Source: Clostridia bacterium (GTDB taxonomy: Bacteria > Bacillota > DTU086). Taken from it: a DNA stretch of 64,000 bases. This document shows positions 17,644 through 25,083 of the stretch, one piece after another. Numbering within the stretch: position 1 is the stretch's first letter; each line of letters begins with the position of its first letter. Below the pieces are notes generated by a model. The model did no database searches, was not told where the DNA came from, and saw only the letters and a program-made list of their open reading frames with translations. Made by a program: the position numbers and the translations under genes. Location of the stretch: positions 85,963 through 149,962 of the forward strand of contig JAAYIF010000032.1 in NCBI GenBank assembly GCA_012523575.1. Reading direction: 5' to 3'.

Positions 17644-18647
17644 TGAAAGAAGGGTACTGCCCCTATTGTGATGCCAAAAGGCAATTACTTGTGAAATACG
17701 TTAACGAAACATATTCGGTTCGTGGAGAGCCAATCACGATTAAGGCTGAGGTAGCTTTTTGCGAAAAATGCGGGGAAGATGTTTTTGATCGAGAATTGGA
17801 TTCCGCCAATTTAGAGCGAGCATATGCCGAATATAGAAAAAGGAAAGGGTTGCCATCACCTGGAGAGATCGTAGCTTTGCGGGAAAAATACGGGCTGGGC
17901 CAACGTACTCTGGCAAAGCTGTTGGGATGGAGCCCTGCAACCGTTTATCGTTATGAAAAAGGAGCTATCCCTATTCCATCGCATGGAGAAATGCTGAAAA
18001 GGATAGCTAATCCTGCACAAATGGCTGAACTTATAAAAATGCATGGAGGAAAGCTTTCTCCAAGGGAATACGCGAGGGTTAAAGAAAAACTTAACATTTT
18101 GCAAGAGAAGGAACGAAAGTATGCTGCTCTATCTGCATTAAAAAAGAAAGCTGATTCTAAACCTAGTATTGAGAACGGCTTTCGGAGATTTAATTTTGAA
18201 AAATTGCTGAACATGATTATATATTTTGCTCGTCAAAAAGGGATATATAAGGTTGCTTTGATGAAGCTTCTTTGGTACGCTGACTTTCTGCATTTTAAAA
18301 GACACGCTGTATCAATAAGCGGTGCAAAGTATGCTGCACTTCCAAATGGGCCTGCACTTGATAACTGGATGCTTTGTCTCCAAGCAGCCGTTGAAACCGG
18401 TGGTGTGGCAATAGAACCTGTGGTGCTTCCTGAATATGAGGGTGAATTGGTTGTTGCTAAAGCGGAAATTGAAGAAGATATTTTTTCCCAAGACGAACTG
18501 AAAACATTAGAAGAAGTTGCTGAACGCATTGGAGGCATGTCTTCCCGCGCACTTGCGGATCTCTCCCATAAGGAAGAAGGATGGGTAAAGACACCTCCTA
18601 ACGATATTATTTCCTATGAATACGCTTTAAAACTAAAGTGGGAATAA
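17643..18647 (+). CDS. MqsA/YgiT-type antitoxin with C-terminal Panacea (DUF4065) domain
   Basis: Three parts are visible. Residues 1-60 form a zinc finger with CPYC and CEKCG. Residues about 75-125 form a helix-turn-helix (YGLGQRTLAKLLGWSPATVYRYEKG), as in MqsA. Residues about 185-330 look like the DUF4065/SocA/Panacea domain (LLNMIIYFARQKG, LMKLLWYADFLHFKRH, ISGAKYAALPNGP). ATG 17643 is preferred because GAGGAGGTGA sits upstream and the toxin stop overlaps it (TAATG); TTG 17634 is too close to that site. At 334 aa it is much longer than plain MqsA. It probably neutralises the toxin and represses the operon. Confidence 0.75.
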   Translation: MKEGYCPYCDAKRQLLVKYVNETYSVRGEPITIKAEVAFCEKCGEDVFDRELDSANLERAYAEYRKRKGLPSPGEIVALREKYGLGQRTLAKLLGWSPATVYRYEKGAIPIPSHGEMLKRIANPAQMAELIKMHGGKLSPREYARVKEKLNILQEKERKYAALSALKKKADSKPSIENGFRRFNFEKLLNMIIYFARQKGIYKVALMKLLWYADFLHFKRHAVSISGAKYAALPNGPALDNWMLCLQAAVETGGVAIEPVVLPEYEGELVVAKAEIEEDIFSQDELKTLEEVAERIGGMSSRALADLSHKEEGWVKTPPNDIISYEYALKLKWE

Positions 18648-18672
18648 TCCAATGTGATGTTAAAAAAATCTA

Positions 18673-18712
18673 AAAAGCCACGCTTCTTTTTTTTAAAAGC
18701 GCCGGCTTTTTT
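18673..18712 (+). terminator. Intrinsic terminator after the antitoxin gene
   Basis: AAAAGCC and CGCTT pair with AAGCG and GGCTTTT around a T/A-rich loop, followed by T. The remaining gap to dacF (18713-18968) is AT-rich with a TATAAT near 18920 but no convincing full promoter. Confidence 0.65.
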
Positions 18713-18968
18713 ACTATACGCTTATTAGGTTTTTAAAACGAGCAGAAAGATATAATCATTATGGCTTCCTTTGCTTGCACTGATTTTTCCCCTTTAACCG
18801 TTGTATTTGCGAACAAATATTACAACAAAGAAATGGTAAAGAAGCTGGTATTTGATCGGCTATAAAGATGGGAGGGGGGTATCAGGTAAAGATTAGCTGT
18901 CATATATTTCCCCCAATTATAATAAAGTTAGGGTAAGGGTTCGGAAAAACCTTTCTGGGGGGAAAATC

Positions 18969-20132
18969 ATGGGGCAGCTTAGGAAAAAATCCTATGTTTT
19001 TGCAGCAGTGGTGCTGGCATTTTTTTTATTTAATTTATCCAATGCACTCCCTGTATATGCTGTAGCGGATTTGAATTTAAAATGTAAAGGAGCTGTTCTT
19101 GTTGAAGCCCAATCTGGAAGGGTGCTTTATGAAAAGAATCCTCACTCGAAATGGTATCCTGCCAGCATGACGAAAATAATGACCCTAATACTGGCCCTGG
19201 AAGCGGTTCGAGATGGCACGGCTTCCATGGATGAAAAAGTTGTGGCCAGCGAAAATGCTTCCAGTTACGGAGGTACCCAGGTATGGTTGGAACCGGGGGA
19301 AGAATTTACTTTAAAAGAAATGCTTATTGCCATTGCAGTGGGTTCTGCCAATGACTGCAGTGTTGCCGTTGCCGAGCATTTAGCGGGTTCCGAAGAAGCC
19401 TTTGTGGAGATGATGAACAAAAAAGCAAGGGAACTAGGGGCAAAAAATACCCATTTTGTTAATTCCCATGGCCTCCATGACGACGATCACTATACAACAC
19501 CCCATGATCTGGCACTTATTTCCCGCTATGCCATAACCCTTCCTCACATGCTGGAGCTGACCTCCATCAAAGAATATACCTTCAGAGAGGAACCTAAATT
19601 GGTATTATATAATACCAACAAACTCCTATGGTGGTTTGAGGGGACCAAGGGCTTAAAAACAGGAACTACGGATAAAGCTTTGCGGAACCTCACTGCAGTT
19701 GCCCAAAAAGACGGTTTGACCCTAATAAGCGTTGTTATGGGCTGTGAAGAAGAACGTGGGCATTTCACTGAAAGCATGAATCTACTAAGATACGGCTTCG
19801 CCCGCTACACTTATAAACATTTTTACAGCAAAGACAGCCAAATTGCTCAGGTAAAGGTGGGCAAAGGGGTTGTTGATAAGGTAGGGGTGGTTCCCAAAGA
19901 AGATATAGGCATAGCTGTTCCTAAAGGGGAAAATGTACCTGTAAAAATGCGCTATGAACTTCCTAAATTGGTTAATGCGCCGGTGAAAAAAGGTGAGGTA
20001 ATTGGGAAAGCAGTTATTTTAGAAGGGGGAAAAGAAGCTTTTTCCGTTCCCCTTTGTGCAGCGGAGGAAGTAAAAAGGGCTTCCATGCTGACTACTTTAA
20101 AAAAGGCTGTTCTGAGAATATTTTTAATATAA
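18969..20132 (+). CDS. dacF: D-alanyl-D-alanine carboxypeptidase, DacF type
   Basis: This is an S11-family penicillin-binding protein that trims the terminal D-Ala of peptidoglycan stem peptides. The catalytic set is complete: SMTK (SxxK), SAN within VGSANDCS, and KTGTT. It has an N-terminal signal peptide (FAAVVLAFFLFNLSNALPVYA), a C-terminal beta domain and a short amphipathic tail. Its position before spoIIAA-AB-sigF is that of B. subtilis dacF, where it works in forespore cortex synthesis. Here the usual short link to spoIIAA is replaced by about 450 bp holding a repeat, a terminator-like hairpin and a sigma-H promoter. Confidence 0.93.
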   Translation: MGQLRKKSYVFAAVVLAFFLFNLSNALPVYAVADLNLKCKGAVLVEAQSGRVLYEKNPHSKWYPASMTKIMTLILALEAVRDGTASMDEKVVASENASSYGGTQVWLEPGEEFTLKEMLIAIAVGSANDCSVAVAEHLAGSEEAFVEMMNKKARELGAKNTHFVNSHGLHDDDHYTTPHDLALISRYAITLPHMLELTSIKEYTFREEPKLVLYNTNKLLWWFEGTKGLKTGTTDKALRNLTAVAQKDGLTLISVVMGCEEERGHFTESMNLLRYGFARYTYKHFYSKDSQIAQVKVGKGVVDKVGVVPKEDIGIAVPKGENVPVKMRYELPKLVNAPVKKGEVIGKAVILEGGKEAFSVPLCAAEEVKRASMLTTLKKAVLRIFLI

Positions 20133-20231
20133 TTTATATTTTAAACGATAATTTAACAAAAATATTGCGTATTAAAGCAGACATTTAATGCCACTTTTAT
20201 AGTCAAAATAAGGCAGTTTGTTGACCAAGGG

Positions 20232-20385
20232 TCTCTGATGCAATTTACTCACTCCGGAACTCACGCTGGACATCTCTAAGCAAGGAGTTATGGGCAAAAC
20301 TGGTACGCCCCAATTCGGCATCCATGCTCGCACTTCCCGGTTTTAATCGGCGTTCGTTAAGTCGTTTTGCAAACTGCATCAGAGA
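20232..20385 (+). repeat. Palindromic repeat element, copy B
   Basis: This 154-bp element has ends TCTCTGATGCAATTT and, inverted, TCTCTGATGCAGTTT. It shares ACTCCGGAACTCACGC, GTTATGGGCAAAAC, CGCCCCAATTCGGC and CGTTCGTTAAGTCGTTT with copies A and C. It has the same orientation as copy A. It lies 99 nt after the dacF stop and 19 nt before a terminator-like hairpin. Confidence 0.88.
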
Positions 20386-20403
20386 TTTAAAAATAATTTA
20401 TTA

Positions 20404-20452
20404 AACAGGTTTGTCGGCAGCCTGGGAATTGGGATAAACCCGTTCCTTTTTT
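20404..20452 (+). terminator. Terminator-like hairpin after repeat copy B
   Basis: AACAGGTTT pairs with AAACCCGTT (one mismatch) around a 23-nt loop, followed by CC and six T. The loop is long, so the call is moderate. It would end dacF transcription. Confidence 0.5.
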
Positions 20453-20510
20453 ATTTTCAATGATTCCACAAAGGTTCTGTTAAAACGACATTGTTTTTGC
20501 CAGTATTTAG

Positions 20511-20539
20511 AAGGGATTTAAATTTTTACTGTAGAATAT
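20511..20539 (+). promoter_or_regulatory. Sigma-H type promoter of the spoIIA operon
   Basis: AAGGGATTT (20511-20519) and GTAGAATAT (20531-20539) are 11 nt apart. Against the sigma-H consensus RNAGGAWWW / RNNGAATWW the first has one mismatch and the second none. spoIIA is sigma-H transcribed in B. subtilis. A weak Spo0A-like box (ACGACA, 20485-20490) lies upstream. Confidence 0.75.
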
Positions 20540-20580
20540 CGCCTGAGGCTGGAAACTAAGGAGTTGGAGGGTAAATATCA

Positions 20581-20919
20581 GTGAAAGTAAAGGTTGAAAA
20601 AGTAAAAGACACTTTAATTCTCAGACTTAAAGGTGAATTTGACATGCTGACAGCTGATGAATTCCGCAGTGCAGTGGATAATTACTTTGATGGGGAAAAA
20701 GTTAAAAAATTAGTTCTTGATATCCGTAAGGTGTCATTTATGGATAGCTCCGGCCTGGGAGCTGTTCTGGCCAGGTACAAAAAAATTAGTCAGCTTAACG
20801 GTAGTATGGTTATCGTCGGTGCCAACCCTCAGGTAAAAAAGGTCTTGGACTTATCCGGTATTACAAAGATAATAGGAATTTATGAGGATGAGAAGTCTGC
20901 AATGACGGGGCTGTCCTAA
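20581..20919 (+). CDS. spoIIAA: Anti-sigma F factor antagonist SpoIIAA
   Basis: This 112-aa STAS-domain protein releases sigma-F by binding SpoIIAB. The phosphorylated serine lies in FMDSSGLGAV, and the end DLSGITKIIGIY is typical. The start is GTG behind GGAGG. It is the first gene of the spoIIA operon and is followed by spoIIAB after 16 nt. Confidence 0.97.
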   Translation: MKVKVEKVKDTLILRLKGEFDMLTADEFRSAVDNYFDGEKVKKLVLDIRKVSFMDSSGLGAVLARYKKISQLNGSMVIVGANPQVKKVLDLSGITKIIGIYEDEKSAMTGLS

Positions 20920-20935
20920 AAGGAGGAAATGCAAG

Positions 20936-21412
20936 ATGACGGTAAAGGACCGGGGCAAGGTAATCAACTATGTCCAAATGGAATTTTTAAGTGTACCGGA
21001 AAATGTAAGCCTTTCAAGGGTGGCAGTGGCATCCTTCGCAGCTCAATTGGATTTAACTTTGAATGATTTGGAAGAGCTAAAGGTTGCAGTTTCAGAAGCT
21101 GTATCAAATTCCATAATTCATGGGTACAATAACAAACCTGTAGGAAAAGTTTGGGTATCGGTGATGCGTTATGAGAAGGAATTGGTAATAATAGTAAAAG
21201 ATGAGGGCGTTGGAATCGAAGATGTAGAAAAAGCAATGGAGGCAGCTTACTCAAAGGACCCCGATAGAATGGGGCTTGGCTTTGTATTTATGAGGTCTTT
21301 TATGGATGAGGTAAATGTTGAATCAGAACCGGGTAAGGGAACAACTGTGGAGCTGGTTAAAAAACTGGAGCTACCAAAGCAGTCCTCAGGTAAGCAGACA
21401 CCAAAGGGATGA
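20936..21412 (+). CDS. spoIIAB: Anti-sigma F factor / SpoIIAA kinase SpoIIAB
   Basis: SpoIIAB is a GHKL serine kinase that holds sigma-F inactive and phosphorylates SpoIIAA. The N-box is VSEAVSNSIIHGY and the G-boxes are DEGVGIED and DRMGLGFVFM. The length of 158 aa includes a short polar C-terminal tail. It lies 6 nt before sigF. Confidence 0.97.
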   Translation: MTVKDRGKVINYVQMEFLSVPENVSLSRVAVASFAAQLDLTLNDLEELKVAVSEAVSNSIIHGYNNKPVGKVWVSVMRYEKELVIIVKDEGVGIEDVEKAMEAAYSKDPDRMGLGFVFMRSFMDEVNVESEPGKGTTVELVKKLELPKQSSGKQTPKG

Positions 21413-21418
21413 GCTGCC

Positions 21419-22216
21419 ATGAAGCTGTCAGAAATGAATCTTCCCCGTTTTCCCCTTCTTTCTGATTCGGAAACCAAAGAACTTTTGAAGAAAGCAAAGG
21501 AAGGGGACGAAAAGGCCAGGGAAAAATTAATAAATTGCAACCTTAAGCTGGTTTTTAATCTGGTTAAAAGATTTGAAAACCGCGGCTGCGAGCTGGAAGA
21601 CTTATTCCAAATAGGAACCATTGGGTTAATGAAAGCCATTGATAAGTTTGCTCTATCCTATGATGTGAAATTTTCTACATACGCCGTTCCCATGATTATA
21701 GGGGAAATTAGAAGGTTTTTAAGGGATGATAATCCTATTAAAATCAGCCGCTCCGTCAAAAAAACAGCTTATGAAGTTAATCGAAAAAGGGAAGAATTGG
21801 CCAAGGAGCTTGGAAGGGAACCTTCCATCGGTGAAGTTTCAGAGGCCTTGGGGCTGTCTGCTGAAGAAGTGGTTATTGCCATGGAAGCCGTACAGCAACC
21901 CAGCTCAATACATGATACTCTGTACCAGGATGACGGGGATCCAATTTATGTTCTTGATCAATTGAAAAGCGATGTGGATGATGAAGCGGCATGGTTTGAT
22001 AGAATAGCATTGAAGGAGGTTCTTTTAAAGCTTCCGGAAAAGCACCGAAAAGTTCTCATACTTAGATTTTTACATGATAAAACCCAAACGGAAGTTGCTG
22101 AAATTGTGGGTCTTTCCCAGGTTCAAGTTTCCCGAATTGAACGCCAGGCAATAGCTGCTTTAAGACAGATGATTTCTGAGGAAGAAACCCAGGATAAATC
22201 CCAAAATATAAAATAA
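21419..22216 (+). CDS. sigF: RNA polymerase sigma factor SigF (forespore)
   Basis: This is the first forespore-specific sigma factor. Region 2 (ENRGCELEDLFQIGTIGLMKAIDKF, then STYAVPMIIGEIRRFLRDD), region 3 (KKTAYEVNRKREEL) and the region 4 helix-turn-helix (TQTEVAEIVGLSQVQVSRIER) are complete. The start codon is ATG, 6 nt after spoIIAB, behind GAGCTG. Length 265 aa. Downstream are repeat copy C and a terminator. Confidence 0.97.
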   Translation: MKLSEMNLPRFPLLSDSETKELLKKAKEGDEKAREKLINCNLKLVFNLVKRFENRGCELEDLFQIGTIGLMKAIDKFALSYDVKFSTYAVPMIIGEIRRFLRDDNPIKISRSVKKTAYEVNRKREELAKELGREPSIGEVSEALGLSAEEVVIAMEAVQQPSSIHDTLYQDDGDPIYVLDQLKSDVDDEAAWFDRIALKEVLLKLPEKHRKVLILRFLHDKTQTEVAEIVGLSQVQVSRIERQAIAALRQMISEEETQDKSQNIK

Positions 22217-22294
22217 GTATGATTTTCCTGCTATTTAAAAGGAAATTACTTCCCTTTTAAGACTGTCAAAAAGTCATCTTAAAATATCATGAGG

Positions 22295-22477
22295 TATCTG
22301 CTGCGGTTTGCGAAACGACTTAACGAAGGCCGATTAAAACCGGGAGGCGCGAGCAGAAGATGAGCGCCACCCATTCTCTCGCATGGACGCCGAATTGGGG
22401 CGGCCCGGTTTTGCCCATAACCCTGCGCTTAGAAATGTCCGGCGTGAGTTCGCAAGTAAAGTAAACCGCAGCAGATA
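22295..22477 (-). repeat. Palindromic repeat element, copy C (inverted)
   Basis: This 183-bp element has perfect 15-bp inverted ends, TATCTGCTGCGGTTT. Its complement shares GGGTTATGGGCAAAACCGG, CGCCCCAATTCGGC, CCCGGTTTTAATCGG and TTCGTTAAGTCGTTT with copies A and B, so it lies in the opposite orientation. It follows sigF by 78 nt and precedes a terminator by 21 nt. Together with copy B it brackets spoIIAA-AB-sigF. Confidence 0.88.
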
Positions 22478-22498
22478 TTCATTGATAACAAGCTCAAA

Positions 22499-22521
22499 GG
22501 GGGAAATGCCCCCACTTTTTT
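22499..22521 (+). terminator. Terminator-like hairpin after sigF and repeat copy C
   Basis: The stem GGGGG/CCCCC has a 5-nt loop and is followed by AC and six T. It is the only other structure in the 22217-22589 gap. Confidence 0.65.
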
Positions 22522-22589
22522 ATGCCTAAAAACATTTGGAATAATTGCAGATACCGGTGAAAGAATATTTAGAGGAGGTGGAAACGCCA

Positions 22590-23090
22590 ATGGCTACATT
22601 TACGGATCCGGAAAAAACCAGCAGATTAAAAGAGCAGATGGATCAATCCAGGAAGCAGTATGAGCAGGAGAAATATAAAAAAATTACCCAAAAACACGTT
22701 CCCAAAGTTTCAATATTGAAAAATGCAGTTAACGCTTTTTGGGTCGGAGGGTTAATTTGTGCCGTTGCCCAGACTTTATTTAATATATTTTCCAATGCTG
22801 GTTTTACGGTAAAGGAAGCCAATGCCATTGTGGCAATGATTATGATTTTTTTGGGTGCTTTTTTAACGGGAATTGGGGTATATGACAGCATTGCCAAGGT
22901 TGGGGGTGCCGGGGCAATGGTTCCCGTTACGGGTTTTGCTAATTCCATTGTAGCCCCTGCCATGGAATTTAAGAAAGAAGGTTATGTCTTTGGCATAGGA
23001 GCCAAAATGTTTTCCATTGCCGGTCCCGTTCTTGTCTATGGAATAGTTACCTCTATTATTGTGGGTTTAATTGCATTTACCATAATGTAG
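22590..23090 (+). CDS. spoVAC: Stage V sporulation protein AC
   Basis: SpoVAC is a membrane protein of the SpoVA channel that moves dipicolinic acid into the forespore and out at germination. After a polar, charged N-terminus come four hydrophobic segments with conserved GGLICAVAQ, GVYDSIAKVGGAGAMVPVTGF and SIVAPAMEFKKEG. ATG 22590 is preferred because AGGAGGTGG precedes it; the open frame extends to 22545. It heads the spoVA operon. Confidence 0.95.
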   Translation: MATFTDPEKTSRLKEQMDQSRKQYEQEKYKKITQKHVPKVSILKNAVNAFWVGGLICAVAQTLFNIFSNAGFTVKEANAIVAMIMIFLGAFLTGIGVYDSIAKVGGAGAMVPVTGFANSIVAPAMEFKKEGYVFGIGAKMFSIAGPVLVYGIVTSIIVGLIAFTIM

Positions 23091-23104
23091 GAGGCACAGG
23101 AAGG

Positions 23105-24121
23105 TTGGAAACAAAGAAGGTTGGTAAACAGACCATTAAATTTGCCAATCCTCCGATTATTTTAGAAACTTCCTCCATTGTGGGCCCAAAGGAAGGCGAA
23201 GGGCCTTTAAAGGATACCTTTGATCATATTGTTGATGATATGTATTTCGGCGAAAAAAGCTGGGAAAGGGCAGAAAGAAAGTTTTTAGAAGAAGCCATTA
23301 AAACCGTTTTGAATAAAAAGAAGCTTACTTCAGAGGATATTGATTTTTTATTGGCGGGAGATCTCTTAAATCAAATAATATCTTCAAACTTTGCTGCCAG
23401 CACGCTGGGAATACCTTTTTTAGGACTTTACGGGGCCTGTTCCACTATGTACGAGGCTATAGCTTTAGCTGCGGTTTTAATAGATGGGGGTTTTGCCCAT
23501 AAAATAATTGCGGCCACCTCCAGCCATTATGCCACTTCCGAAAGACAGTTCAGATATCCCACGGAACAGGCTGTTCAGAAACCTCCCACCGCCCAATGGA
23601 CCGTAACGGGAGCCGGGGCCATGCTCCTTGGGACCCGGGACCAGGGAGAAGGACCCGTTGTAACCTTTGCCACTGTGGGCAAAGCAGTGGATGCCGGTGC
23701 AAAAGATCCTATGAATATGGGAGCGGCAATGGCTCCAGCAGCGGTAGATACCATAATTACCCATTTACAGGATACGGGAAGAAAAGTAGAGGACTATGAT
23801 CTGATTATAACGGGGGATTTGGGTTCGGTGGGACGATCCATAGCCATAGAGCTGGCAAATAAGAATGGATATGATCTTTCCAATAACTTCGAGGACTGCG
23901 GAATCCTTATTTTTGATCCTTCCCAGGATACCCACGCCGGGGGAAGCGGTTGTGCTTGCTCAGCCGTTGTTACTTGCGGTTACTTAATGAAGGCCCTTCG
24001 GGAGAAAAAGTATAAACGAATTTTGGGCATTGGTACCGGTGCTCTCATGAGCGTTACCAGCATCCAGCAGCAGGAGTCCATACCGGCCATAGGACATGCA
24101 GTAGCCATAGAGAATGTTTAA
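23105..24121 (+). CDS. spoVAD: Stage V sporulation protein AD
   Basis: SpoVAD is the soluble, thiolase-fold dipicolinic-acid-binding subunit of the SpoVA system. The family motifs FANPPIILETSSIVGPKEG, GLYGACSTMYEA and HAGGSGCACSA are present. The length of 338 aa is standard. The start is TTG behind AGGAGG, 15 nt after spoVAC. Confidence 0.96.
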   Translation: METKKVGKQTIKFANPPIILETSSIVGPKEGEGPLKDTFDHIVDDMYFGEKSWERAERKFLEEAIKTVLNKKKLTSEDIDFLLAGDLLNQIISSNFAASTLGIPFLGLYGACSTMYEAIALAAVLIDGGFAHKIIAATSSHYATSERQFRYPTEQAVQKPPTAQWTVTGAGAMLLGTRDQGEGPVVTFATVGKAVDAGAKDPMNMGAAMAPAAVDTIITHLQDTGRKVEDYDLIITGDLGSVGRSIAIELANKNGYDLSNNFEDCGILIFDPSQDTHAGGSGCACSAVVTCGYLMKALREKKYKRILGIGTGALMSVTSIQQQESIPAIGHAVAIENV

Positions 24122-24143
24122 GCTTCACAAAGAGGTGAAAAAA

Positions 24144-24500
24144 ATGTCTTTGTTGTGGGCCTTTTTAATTGGAGGTGCCATTTGCCTTGTAGGGCAAATA
24201 ATAATGGATCTCACCCCTTACGAGATATCCACGGGCCATGTCCTTGTGGGTTATGTTACCTTGGGAGCTGTAGCCAGTGCCCTTGGATTGTATCAACCAT
24301 TGGTTGACATTGGTGGTGCTGGTGCAACCATTCCCCTATCGGGATTTGGGCATGGACTGGTTCAAGGGGTGCTTAGTGGTATAAAATCCCAGGGCATATT
24401 GGGAGTATTCATGGGGGGTATTTCCGCCAATGCTGCGGGTATAGCAGCAGCGGTTATCTTTGGTTACATCATGGCAGTGTTATTCAATCCGAAGGGATAG
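24144..24500 (+). CDS. spoVAE: Stage V sporulation protein AEB
   Basis: This 118-aa membrane protein is related to SpoVAC and has about three to four hydrophobic segments. It has the motifs GGAICLVGQIIMD, DIGGAGATIPLSGFGHGL and GGISANAAGIAAA. It is the small membrane subunit of the SpoVA channel. ATG 24144 follows AGAGGTG; the frame extends to 24114 inside spoVAD. Confidence 0.93.
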   Translation: MSLLWAFLIGGAICLVGQIIMDLTPYEISTGHVLVGYVTLGAVASALGLYQPLVDIGGAGATIPLSGFGHGLVQGVLSGIKSQGILGVFMGGISANAAGIAAAVIFGYIMAVLFNPKG

Positions 24501-24507
24501 ATGAAAA

Positions 24508-25083
24508 ATGAAAAAGCGCAAAGTAATTATTATAACCGACGGAGATGAAACAGCCCGGGCTTCAGCAGAAGTGGTGGCAAGAAAAGTCGGTGGAAGATGC
24601 ATATCCCTTTCCGGCACAGCTTCAAGACCCCTTACGGGAAAGGAAATAGTGGAGCTTATTATAAAGGCTCCCAAGGAACCCATTTTTGTTATGGTTGATG
24701 ACAAAGGTTTAAGCACCCAGGGAATGGGGGAAAGGATTTTAACTTACATTGCCAGGCACCCCGCCATAGAGGTTCTAGGAGTTGTAGCAGTGGCATCCAA
24801 TACAAAACAAGCGGAAGGAACTCCGGTGGATGTTTCCATTACAAAAACCGGAGAAAAAACCCAATTTCCCGTTGACAAATATGGAAATGCCCTTCCCAAT
24901 GAGGGGTTATTAAAGGGAGATACTGTGGATGTTTTAAAGGAGCTTAACATCCCCATTGTAGTGGGAACAGGGGATACGGGAAAACAGGACGGAGCAGATG
25001 ATTTAAGAAAAGATGCTCCTGTAACCTTAGAAGCCGTGGAAGAAATTCTCCGTAGGAGTGGTTTTTTAAATGACAATAACTGA
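24508..25083 (+). CDS. spoVAEA: Stage V sporulation protein AEA
   Basis: This soluble alpha/beta protein of 191 aa is of the SpoVAEA family. It begins KKRKVIIITDGDETA and contains MVDDKGLSTQGMGE and GVVAVASNT; it binds no cofactor I can identify. SpoVAEA is packaged in spores and is needed for dipicolinic acid handling in some species. It lies between spoVAEB and spoVAF and overlaps the latter by 14 nt. Confidence 0.9.
   Translation: MKKRKVIIITDGDETARASAEVVARKVGGRCISLSGTASRPLTGKEIVELIIKAPKEPIFVMVDDKGLSTQGMGERILTYIARHPAIEVLGVVAVASNTKQAEGTPVDVSITKTGEKTQFPVDKYGNALPNEGLLKGDTVDVLKELNIPIVVGTGDTGKQDGADDLRKDAPVTLEAVEEILRRSGFLNDNN

Noticed and set aside
18713..18968. Forespore sigma promoter before dacF
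   Set aside because: A GTATC...CATATA pair with 17-nt spacing exists but differs at several conserved positions, so it is not called.
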